Shown here: piece by piece, positions 1 through 7,641 of the stretch | Layout: every line of letters starts with the position of its first letter | Numbering within the stretch: position 1 is the stretch's first letter | From: UBA935 sp031555615 | Lineage (GTDB): Bacteria; Bacillota; Clostridia; Lachnospirales; Lachnospiraceae | Reading direction: 5' to 3' | NCBI GenBank assembly: GCA_031555615.1 | Contig: JAVBUF010000003.1 | Location: forward strand, 62,001 to 126,000 | Length of the DNA stretch: 64,000 bases | Notes under the pieces: generated by a model | Databases searched by the model: none | Told to the model about the DNA's origin: nothing | The model's input: only the letters and a program-made list of their open reading frames with translations | Program-made: the position numbers and the translations under genes

Positions 1-1401
1 GAAGGCCTGAATCATATTGACGAAAGGAGCCAGCTTTGCCGCACTTTTGCCAATGGTCATAATCTGATCAGCTTCCCGCAAAGCATCATAAAAACTGATT
101 TCCCGCTCATCCGCATATTCCTGGACTCTGATAATGGTGGTGGCGCCGATCCCTCTTTTAGGTACATTTATAATCCTTTTTACAGCCACATCATCCCGGC
201 CGTTATCAACAGTTTTCAGATAGGCCAGCAAATCCTTGATCTCCCGGCGGGAATAAAAATTAGTTCCTCCTACCACATCATAGGGAATTCCCCGCAAAAC
301 AAAACGTTCTTCCAGCAAACGTGCCTGGGCATTGGTTCGGAACAAGATCGCACAATCACCGTACTCAGCCTCCCCTTCTCGTTGTTTGTGGCGGATATCA
401 TCGGTAATATATTCGGCTTCTTCATAAGCATTATCAAACTGCTTTAAATGAATCCGGCTGCCGCTGCCCTTATCCGTCCAAAGTGCCTTATCTTTACGTC
501 CCTTATTATTACCGATTACCGCATTAGCGGCATCCAATACCGTCTGGGTGGAACGATAATTCTGCTCCAGCTTTATTACCACTGCCTCCGGATATACCTT
601 TTCAAAGTCCAGAATATTGCGGATATTGGCTCCGCGGAACTTATAAATAGACTGGTCATCATCCCCCACCACGCAGATATTCCGGTATTTTGCCGCCAGG
701 AGACGAATTAACTCAAACTGCACGGTATTAGTATCCTGATATTCATCCACCATAATATAGCGGAAACGTTCCTGGTATTGCTCCAGCACGTCCGGACAGT
801 TTTTGAACAGCTCCACTGCTTTAACCAGTAAATCGTCAAAATCCACTGCATTGTTCTTGCGCAATGCTGCTTGATATTCCTTGTATACTTCGGCTATTTT
901 CTTTTTATGATAATCCCCCATGGCATTTAACTCATATTCCATGGGCGAAATCAGTTCGTTCTTAGCCGAGGAAATTGCTGACAACAGGCTTCTTTCCTTT
1001 GTCATCTTGGTATCGACCTGTAATTTCTTGCAAATTTCCTTCATTACCGTTTTCTGATCATCCGTATCATAAATGGTAAAATTAGTATCATAGCCCAAAC
1101 GGTCAATGTATCTTCTTAAGATTCTGACACAGGTCGAGTGAAATGTCGTAACCCAGATACTTTCCGAACCGAAACCAACGATACTGTCTACCCTTTCTTT
1201 CATTTCACCGGCAGCTTTATTGGTAAAAGTTATAGCCATGATATTCCATGGATTGACGTGCTCTTCCTCAATCAAATAGGCAATCCTGTGGGTGAGGACC
1301 CGGGTCTTGCCGCTTCCTGCTCCCGCCAGCAATAAAACTGGGCCGTTTGTCGTGAAAACCCCCTTTTTTTGCTGTTCGTTCAGTGTATCATAAATACTCA
1401 T
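1..1401 (-). CDS. pcrA: ATP-dependent DNA helicase PcrA/UvrD, 5' part only
   Basis: Superfamily 1A 3'-5' DNA helicase that unwinds DNA in repair and at stalled replication forks (known role of PcrA in Firmicutes). The gene starts at the ATG whose first base is 1401, preceded by a GGAAGGAAA ribosome site, and runs off the left edge, so about 467 N-terminal residues are visible of a usual ~730-750. Seen in order: Q-motif LNEQQ (residues 7-11), Walker A GAGSGKT (27-33), the DEYQD Walker B motif near 219, GDDDQSIY near 247, and QNYRS after it. The 2A/2B C-terminal part is outside the window. It lies 25 bp downstream of the HD-GYP gene on the same strand and may be co-transcribed with it. No frameshift is seen in the visible part. 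Confidence 0.95.
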   Translation of the reverse strand, partial: MSIYDTLNEQQKKGVFTTNGPVLLLAGAGSGKTRVLTHRIAYLIEEEHVNPWNIMAITFTNKAAGEMKERVDSIVGFGSESIWVTTFHSTCVRILRRYIDRLGYDTNFTIYDTDDQKTVMKEICKKLQVDTKMTKERSLLSAISSAKNELISPMEYELNAMGDYHKKKIAEVYKEYQAALRKNNAVDFDDLLVKAVELFKNCPDVLEQYQERFRYIMVDEYQDTNTVQFELIRLLAAKYRNICVVGDDDQSIYKFRGANIRNILDFEKVYPEAVVIKLEQNYRSTQTVLDAANAVIGNNKGRKDKALWTDKGSGSRIHLKQFDNAYEEAEYITDDIRHKQREGEAEYGDCAILFRTNAQARLLEERFVLRGIPYDVVGGTNFYSRREIKDLLAYLKTVDNGRDDVAVKRIINVPKRGIGATTIIRVQEYADEREISFYDALREADQIMTIGKSAAKLAPFVNMIQAF

Positions 1402-1426
1402 TTGATCTTTCCTTCCTTAAATTACC

Positions 1427-2647
1427 TTAACTCGTTCTTTTTTCTTTTATTTTCAAAAAAGCGGCGACCACACTGGGATCAAATTGTTTTCCGCTTTCAG
1501 CTTTTATAATATTTAGGGCGGTCTTTTCATCAAATGCCGCTTTATAACATCGTTCGGATACCAGGGCATCATAAACATCAGCCACTGCAACAATCCTTGC
1601 CACTAAGGGAATCTCCTCTCCCTTACGGCCTTCGGGATAGCCTTTTCCATCCCACCTTTCATGATGGTACGTGGCAATATCATACGCTGTATTAACAAAT
1701 TCTCCGTCTTCAATGCTGTTTAATGTTCTGCGGATAATCTGTCCGCCTTTACTGGGATGTTCCTTAATAATCGAAAACTCCTCTTCGGTTAATTTCCCCG
1801 GTTTATTAAGAATCGCATCCGGTGTCGCAATTTTACCGATATCATGCAAAGATGCCGCTGCTGAAATATTTTGAATATCCTTCTCGGTTAGTAAATCCTT
1901 AAATCGCTCGTCTTCCCTTAAAATATTGGCAACTGCTTCGGCATATCGGGTTGTCCGTCCGGTATGCTGGCCGGTATACACGTCCCGGCTTTCAATAATT
2001 CCGGCAATGCTGTCAATGATCTGCCGCTGTATTTTGATGAATTTTTCGTTTTCTTCTTCCAATACATTCATGTGTGTGAGCACTGCTTTTTCCAAATTCT
2101 CGTACGAACTCAGGACTGATGCGCTGACAATGATAAAGGTTCCCGCCAAAAGAAGGCACGAAAGAATCATCCCCTCTCTTTCATCCAACAATTTATATTT
2201 CGATGCATTGTGGGTAACGGTCTGATGTATGAATAAACCGATATAAACGCTCAATGAAATCACAGACTTGGCTATGCTTAATTGTTTAATGTTCTTATTA
2301 TTAAACAATGTTGTCGAAGGGATGGCAAGCCCCAGTAACACATATTGAAACCCGGCATTCCATCCCAGAAAATATACTCCTAATGCCTGATGCAGAAAAA
2401 GTTCAAAAAGCATATTCATCAAGATAATGGTATACGAAATGTTCTGTTTATATACAATCAGCACTGCCTGCAATACAAACCAGCACACACTGAAAATATT
2501 AAAAACTGCCATCTCCCAAATTTGCCGGTAAGAAAAAAAACACAGCAGTCCGATATGTGCTGCCAAAAGACACAAATCAATAATCAATAAGCTTTTACGA
2601 CTTTTTTCAATAAGATTGCCCTTCGGTTCGTTTTCTGTCTGTATCAT
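1427..2647 (-). CDS. Membrane HD-GYP domain protein, probable c-di-GMP phosphodiesterase
   Basis: 406 residues. The first ~180 residues form a hydrophobic multi-pass membrane region of about six segments without a recognisable sensor family. After a short coiled linker (185-210) comes an HD-GYP domain: QHTGRTTRYA around 227-236, the HD dyad at 268-269 in LHDIGK, the HHERWDGKGYPEG segment at 328-340 containing the GYP triad (336-338), and VADVYDALVSERCY near 355-368. HD-GYP enzymes with intact HD and GYP motifs hydrolyse c-di-GMP; both are intact here. Start is supported by AAGGAGACATT just before the ATG. Next gene in the same direction is pcrA, 25 bp on. The signal sensed by the membrane part cannot be told. 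Confidence 0.88.
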   Translation of the reverse strand: MIQTENEPKGNLIEKSRKSLLIIDLCLLAAHIGLLCFFSYRQIWEMAVFNIFSVCWFVLQAVLIVYKQNISYTIILMNMLFELFLHQALGVYFLGWNAGFQYVLLGLAIPSTTLFNNKNIKQLSIAKSVISLSVYIGLFIHQTVTHNASKYKLLDEREGMILSCLLLAGTFIIVSASVLSSYENLEKAVLTHMNVLEEENEKFIKIQRQIIDSIAGIIESRDVYTGQHTGRTTRYAEAVANILREDERFKDLLTEKDIQNISAAASLHDIGKIATPDAILNKPGKLTEEEFSIIKEHPSKGGQIIRRTLNSIEDGEFVNTAYDIATYHHERWDGKGYPEGRKGEEIPLVARIVAVADVYDALVSERCYKAAFDEKTALNIIKAESGKQFDPSVVAAFLKIKEKRTS

Positions 2648-2732
2648 AATGTCTCCTTATTATCTAACCACCCTAACACTGCTAAAGGTCCAGGCATAAT
2701 ATTCTCGCAATTCTCTTTGTCATCTTAAACTC

Positions 2733-3839
2733 TTAAAAATAATTATAAAGCCATGCAAGCAATGCGGTTGCCGCAATTGCCGCAACGACCGTTATCACCA
2801 CTTTTATCGCCGATATCGGTGTCTTTCCCGACACTTTTCCTGTTTGTCCGTTTACCATGAAGTGATAAACCTTCTCCTGATACTTATAGTTGGAAATCCA
2901 TACCGGCAGCAATAAATATTTGTAGGTCACATTGTGATAAGATGTTTGAAACTCCAAATTTCTGACCCGGTCGGCATGATGATGGTGCAGGATAAACTTC
3001 TCTATACCTCTGTCCACCTTACCTCTTATGGCCTCTTTGGCCTGTTGCCAGGCCTCCTTGATCCCTATCGCATATCGTTCAGCCACGAATCCGGCGATGT
3101 ATTCCGGTTTATATTTCTTATTGGCCGCCGTGTCAAAAGGCTCCAGGCCTCTTAACATGGACTGATTATGATTAGTGGTACCGATTATCAACTCATCATC
3201 AATGCTTTCTTTATATGTACCCCTGGTGGGATACCAGTCGGTTACTATTTTTTTTTCATTATTTCGATTTACAATTCGGTCCTTTCCGTAATCTGCCCGA
3301 TATTCTGAGACGGTATCAGCATCAAACGTCCAATAGGGCAAATAAACTCCATTAAAATTTTTCGCCTTGGCACTTTCTTTAGCCATTTTTGGGCAGAACC
3401 ATTTCCGTTTAATCCACTTTAAAAACAACTCCGAAGCCTGCCTGTCGGTAACTTGAAAAGGAACTACTCCGCCGGGAGCCATGGTTTCCTTATCTGATGC
3501 TTCCATCACCTGATTGGAGCCGCAAAAGGGGCAAACTGCCGATATCTGCAATGCATCATATATAGATTCTGCTCCACAGGCCTGGCACAATACTGTTTTG
3601 GTGGTCAGACCCCAATTGCAGTTTTCCAGCTTGTCCGCTGTGGAGATGTCCAGTTCATCAGCAAATTCCTGCCGCTCCTCTTTGGGCGGAATCTTTTCTT
3701 CATATCCGCAATAAGGACAGGAAAGCCCTCCTGTGGCGGGGTTGAAATTCATAACCCCACCGCACGAGGGACACTTTTTATCGGTTTCTTTCAAAGTATC
3801 TACCGTTTGTGTACTAACATTGGTATCAAACTCGCTCAT
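2733..3839 (-). CDS. Zinc-ribbon protein with C-terminal membrane anchor (YdjG-like)
   Basis: 368 residues. Two zinc ribbons at the N-terminus: CPSCGG...CPYCGY (about 23-45) and CQACGA...CPFCGS (about 85-108). The middle region contains VYLPYWTFDADT and similar aromatic segments typical of TFIIB-type zinc-ribbon/PriA-like hypothetical proteins. A single hydrophobic segment at the extreme C-terminus (about 345-368) would anchor the protein with the ribbons in the cytoplasm. It is 20 bp downstream of an SPFH gene on the same strand. The same pairing occurs in the Bacillus subtilis ydjFGHI membrane-stress operon (YdjG zinc ribbon, YdjI SPFH), so a role in envelope maintenance is inferred. Biochemical activity is not known. 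GAGGGAAGTAT precedes the start codon. Confidence 0.75.
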   Translation of the reverse strand: MSEFDTNVSTQTVDTLKETDKKCPSCGGVMNFNPATGGLSCPYCGYEEKIPPKEERQEFADELDISTADKLENCNWGLTTKTVLCQACGAESIYDALQISAVCPFCGSNQVMEASDKETMAPGGVVPFQVTDRQASELFLKWIKRKWFCPKMAKESAKAKNFNGVYLPYWTFDADTVSEYRADYGKDRIVNRNNEKKIVTDWYPTRGTYKESIDDELIIGTTNHNQSMLRGLEPFDTAANKKYKPEYIAGFVAERYAIGIKEAWQQAKEAIRGKVDRGIEKFILHHHHADRVRNLEFQTSYHNVTYKYLLLPVWISNYKYQEKVYHFMVNGQTGKVSGKTPISAIKVVITVVAAIAATALLAWLYNYF

Positions 3840-3859
3840 ATACTTCCCTCATCAAATAT

Positions 3860-5182
3860 TTACTTAATATCTGCTTCATCAAACGGATCACCGCACTCCG
3901 GACAGAATTTTGGGGGTGTCTTCGGATCTTCCGGTTCCCATCCGCATTTATCGCATTTGTATAAAAGTGCCCCTTCCGGTTTCTTCGCACCGCATTCACT
4001 GCAGAACTTACCTTTATTTACTTTTCCGCAGGCACAGGTCCAGCCTGCCGGATCAACCGGCTTTTCTTTTCCGCATTCACTGCAGAATTTACCGGTATTA
4101 TCTGTTGTTCCGCATACACAAGTCCATCCTGAGGGTGGTGCAGACGGTGACGGCGCTGCTGCCGGCTGTGCTGCTCCCATTGCATATAAACTCTGGGCAT
4201 TCATTCCACCCGCATTTTGTGCCATATTCATACCGGCAAAAGCCATCATCGGTCCGGTGGACGTATTGGAGGCTGCTGCCCGCATGGCATCGGATTGAGC
4301 ACTTGCCAGAGAAGCTGCGGCCATATTGGGATTTCGCAATACTGCCGTCTTTTGCAGTTCTTTGATCATGGCTTCGTCCTCTTCCGAAGCTTTCATGGCA
4401 TTAACGCCAAAGGAGACGATTTCAATACCTCTTAAACCCGACCACTTGGAGGATAAAATCTCATTCAAAGCATCTGCCAATTCCATGGTATGAGCCGGAA
4501 CGGCACTGTAACGGATACCCATAGCTGAAATCTTGGCAAAAGCCGGCTGCAGTGCTGTCATCAACTCGGCCTTCAACTGACTGTCCATTTTGCTTCTTTC
4601 ATAGTCTTCCGTTACGTTTCCGCACACATTAGCATAGAACAGCAGGGGATCGGTAATTTTATAAGAATATTCACCATTACACCTGATGGAAATATCAATA
4701 TCCAGGCCAATATTCTGATCTACAACCCGAAAAGGTACCGGATTGGCCGTTCCGTATTTATTGCCCATGATTTCCTTCGTGTTAAAATAATAAACCCGCT
4801 GATCCTTGGCTGTATCACCGCCAAAGGTGAAACGTTTGCCTACCGTACCAAAGGTAAGTTTCAGGTTTTCACCCAGATTACCATATAATAAACTGGGCTC
4901 TGAGGATGTATCATATGTAAACTCACCGGCTTCGGCACAAAATTCGACTATCTTTCCCTGATCGACGATAATCATACACTGCCCTTCATTGACTGCTACA
5001 ACAGAACCGTTGCTGATAATATTATCTTCCGCCTTATTATTGGAGCTCCTCTTATCACTGGTGCGTTTCCTGCCCTTGGTAACCAGCACATCCGTATCCA
5101 GGGAATCACAGTAAAAATACTCTCGCCACTGGTCGGCCACAACGCCCTCTACGGCACCTTTAATTGCCTTGATCAAACCCAT
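3860..5182 (-). CDS. SPFH-domain protein with three C-terminal zinc ribbons (YdjI-like)
   Basis: 440 residues from the ATG at 5182. That start is chosen because AGGAGG lies 8 bases upstream and because the family begins with MGLIKAIKGA; an in-frame ATG further upstream would add 26 unlike residues. Residues ~30-300 match the SPFH/virion-core-like family (band-7 fold, membrane microdomain scaffolds). A small residue-rich linker (Ala, Met, Pro) follows, then three double-cysteine zinc ribbons: CVCG...CSECG, CACG...CSECG and CDKCG...CPECG. It is upstream of, and likely co-transcribed with, the zinc-ribbon membrane protein gene 20 bp away. Known B. subtilis relatives act in phage-shock-like envelope stress; here no PspA/LiaH (YdjF) or TPM (YdjH) gene is adjacent, so the unit is a reduced version. 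Confidence 0.8.
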   Translation of the reverse strand: MGLIKAIKGAVEGVVADQWREYFYCDSLDTDVLVTKGRKRTSDKRSSNNKAEDNIISNGSVVAVNEGQCMIIVDQGKIVEFCAEAGEFTYDTSSEPSLLYGNLGENLKLTFGTVGKRFTFGGDTAKDQRVYYFNTKEIMGNKYGTANPVPFRVVDQNIGLDIDISIRCNGEYSYKITDPLLFYANVCGNVTEDYERSKMDSQLKAELMTALQPAFAKISAMGIRYSAVPAHTMELADALNEILSSKWSGLRGIEIVSFGVNAMKASEEDEAMIKELQKTAVLRNPNMAAASLASAQSDAMRAAASNTSTGPMMAFAGMNMAQNAGGMNAQSLYAMGAAQPAAAPSPSAPPSGWTCVCGTTDNTGKFCSECGKEKPVDPAGWTCACGKVNKGKFCSECGAKKPEGALLYKCDKCGWEPEDPKTPPKFCPECGDPFDEADIK

Positions 5183-5373
5183 CTTCATTACCTCCTGCAT
5201 TAAGTTTGTTGCCAAATTATTATTGTTTTTATTATATCTTTTAATTTGTTTATTGTCCACATTTCATTTATGTTATTTTCATGATGTATTTTCCGTATCT
5301 GCTTGGAAATCATCGATTTATCATATTAACTGAGGAAATTACATTCAATTTTAAATTAAAAATCAATAATATA

Positions 5374-5402
5374 TTGACGAAAAAACATCAATACTGTAAA
5401 AT
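5374..5402 (+). promoter_or_regulatory. Sigma-A-like promoter for the chemotaxis receptor gene
   Basis: TTGACG (5374-5379), 17-base spacer, TAAAAT (5397-5402). It is about 40 bases upstream of the start codon at 5445, whose ribosome site is AAGGAGG. The rest of the 5183-5373 gap is AT-rich with no gene or motif that I can support. Confidence 0.6.
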
Positions 5403-5444
5403 TAATAGTAATACTTTCAATATACTGAAAAAGGAGGATAAAGA

Positions 5445-7571
5445 ATGGTTAATTTTAGACGAATCAGACCCAAAATGCTGCTTTCCCTTTTAACAACATT
5501 TATCGTTGTACTTGGAGCCTTCCTGATCATGGTTATTGTCAGAACCACTGCTCTGGCAGACAGTATGGCTCGAGATTTAATTCTTAATGCTGCTGAAAAT
5601 AATGCCAACGCTATGTCAACCGAATTTAATAAAGCTGATGAACTGGCTTTGGGATTAAAACTCGCTGTTGAACAGTTTGAATCGATCCCTACGGATAATC
5701 GTCGTATCTATCTGGATCAGGTCCTGGAATCTTCTGTCGCAAGCGATATGACTGTTGCGGTTGGCATCTGGGCATGCTTTGAGCCCGACCAGCTGGATGG
5801 CCTGGATAATAAATACAAGAACTCCGAGGACAGCGATTCCAGCGGAAGATATATTACATATTTCAACACTTCTTCAGAGGGTGTTAAGAGAACCTGTCTT
5901 GTTGATTATGACGTTCCCGGTGCCGGTGACTATTATCTTGTTGCTCTTGAAACCGGACAGCCCTATGTTACCCCTCCATACGACTATGAAATCAATGGTG
6001 AAATTGTCAGTGTCATTACTTTTTCTTATCCTATTATCAATAATGCCGGTGTAACTGTCGGCGCCCTCGGTGTCGATTACTCTTTGGATTATATGAATAC
6101 ATTAAATGATCGGGTAAGCCTTTTTGACTCGGGCTTCGGAAAGTTACTCACTAATGAAGGCGTTACTGTTGCCCATATCGACCGAGAACTGATCGCTACC
6201 ATGGATACCGATATTACAGATACTGCCAAAGCTCCGGAAATTATAAGCACCCTGAAGGCAGGTTCCCCTTACATAGCTAAAATCTATTCTCCTGTGCTTA
6301 AAACCCAAGCTTATAAAGCATTTGTTCGCACCCCGTTAGGAAATAGTGGTATCAACTGGGTATATGGTGTTGTGGTACCGGAAAACGAAGTAATGAGCAC
6401 CACCAATCAATTAGTAATCTTAATTTCGGTAATCAGCATAATAGGATTAATCATAGCGGCGCTTATCATCATCTGGCTATCCAACAGTATTGCTGCCCCG
6501 ATTAAAGGAATGTGTGAAATTGCCAGTCAAATCGCCGGCGGTGATTTAACTACAAATGTTCCTGAGAAATATCGCAATCACAAAGATGAAATCGGCGATT
6601 TATCCAAAGATCTGCAAACCATGCGGGATGGCTTAACGGAAACCGTTTCCGGTATCAATACCGCTACCGATTCCCTGCAGGATCAGGTTACTACTATCAA
6701 CAATGCCTTGAGCGTCTTAAGTGACAGAATTACCGATACTTCCGCTGCTACCGAAGAATTAAGTGCCAGTATGGAAGAAACAGGTGCTTCCGCGGAGGAA
6801 ATGAACGCCACCGCTTCCGAGATTGAACATGCTGCTGAAATCGTCTCTGAGAAAGCTGAAGAGGGGGCCAGCAAATCAGGTGAAATCCATGCACGGGCTT
6901 CCGAACTCGGCCAACACGTCAATAAATCTATAAATAAATCTAATAATATATTTAATGAAATTAAAGTTGCTTTGGAAAAAGCCCTGGCAGACTCCAAAGC
7001 TGTGGATGAAATCAATGCCCTGGCCGATGCTATTTTGGGTATTACCAGTCAAACCACCCTGCTTGCCCTGAATGCTTCCATTGAGGCCGCCAGAGCCGGT
7101 GAAGCCGGTAAAGGATTCGCCGTAGTTGCCAATGAAATCAGTGCTTTAGCAGATAATTCCAAAAATACCGTTACTCAAATTCAGGCTATTACCAAAGTTG
7201 TTATGAGTGCCGTAAACGCCCTGGCCAAGAGCTCTTCCGATTTATTAAACTTTGTTGCAGAGGATGTGCAGAACGATTATAAGGATATGCTGGCAGCCGC
7301 AGATTCCTATAACAGCGACGCCATCTATGTCAGTGATATGACCAGTGACTTAAGTGCAACTGCCCAGGAATTATTAGCTTCGGTACAGGTCATGCTCCGG
7401 GCTATCAGCGAAGTATCCATGGCTGCTCAGGAAGGGGCCCGTACCACTACCGTTGTGGCCGAGCAAACTTCTGATATTTCCAGCAATGCTTCCACTGTCG
7501 TCAGCAATATGACACAAACCAAAAATACTGCCGAAGAACTGGTTTCACTGGTAAGTAAATTCAAAATGTAA
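5445..7571 (+). CDS. Methyl-accepting chemotaxis protein with dCache sensor
   Basis: 708 residues; transmembrane chemoreceptor that would signal through CheA/CheW to the flagellar motor. An N-terminal membrane helix (about 10-40) is followed by an extracytoplasmic dCache-type sensing region (about 45-320), a second membrane helix (about 325-350), a HAMP domain (APIKGMCEIASQIAGGDLTT onward), and a long helical signalling domain. The conserved hairpin tip is seen around residue 540-560 (LALNASIEAARAGEAGKGFA, then VVANEISALAD). No C-terminal receptor-methylation tether pentapeptide is present. It is transcribed alone: promoter at 5374-5402 and a hairpin follows at 7584. The ligand is unknown; dCache domains commonly bind amino acids or other small molecules. 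Confidence 0.93.
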   Translation: MVNFRRIRPKMLLSLLTTFIVVLGAFLIMVIVRTTALADSMARDLILNAAENNANAMSTEFNKADELALGLKLAVEQFESIPTDNRRIYLDQVLESSVASDMTVAVGIWACFEPDQLDGLDNKYKNSEDSDSSGRYITYFNTSSEGVKRTCLVDYDVPGAGDYYLVALETGQPYVTPPYDYEINGEIVSVITFSYPIINNAGVTVGALGVDYSLDYMNTLNDRVSLFDSGFGKLLTNEGVTVAHIDRELIATMDTDITDTAKAPEIISTLKAGSPYIAKIYSPVLKTQAYKAFVRTPLGNSGINWVYGVVVPENEVMSTTNQLVILISVISIIGLIIAALIIIWLSNSIAAPIKGMCEIASQIAGGDLTTNVPEKYRNHKDEIGDLSKDLQTMRDGLTETVSGINTATDSLQDQVTTINNALSVLSDRITDTSAATEELSASMEETGASAEEMNATASEIEHAAEIVSEKAEEGASKSGEIHARASELGQHVNKSINKSNNIFNEIKVALEKALADSKAVDEINALADAILGITSQTTLLALNASIEAARAGEAGKGFAVVANEISALADNSKNTVTQIQAITKVVMSAVNALAKSSSDLLNFVAEDVQNDYKDMLAAADSYNSDAIYVSDMTSDLSATAQELLASVQVMLRAISEVSMAAQEGARTTTVVAEQTSDISSNASTVVSNMTQTKNTAEELVSLVSKFKM

Positions 7572-7583
7572 ACTCAATTAATC

Positions 7584-7630
7584 ACCCCCTGTTTCCGACA
7601 GCTGCCTAAAAGCCGCCGGACGCAGGGGGT
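7584..7630. terminator. Probable bidirectional terminator between converging genes
   Basis: ACCCCCTG (7584-7591) is complementary to CAGGGGGT (7623-7630), with further internal TCCG/CGGA pairing in the 31-base loop. It lies between the converging receptor and kinase genes. T runs are short, so the call is moderate. Confidence 0.5.
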
Positions 7631-7641
7631 ATCACATTTTC

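Noticed and set aside
5183..5373. c-di-GMP or other riboswitch before the chemoreceptor gene
   Set aside because: No conserved riboswitch core sequence was seen; the stretch is AT-rich and mostly upstream of the mapped promoter.
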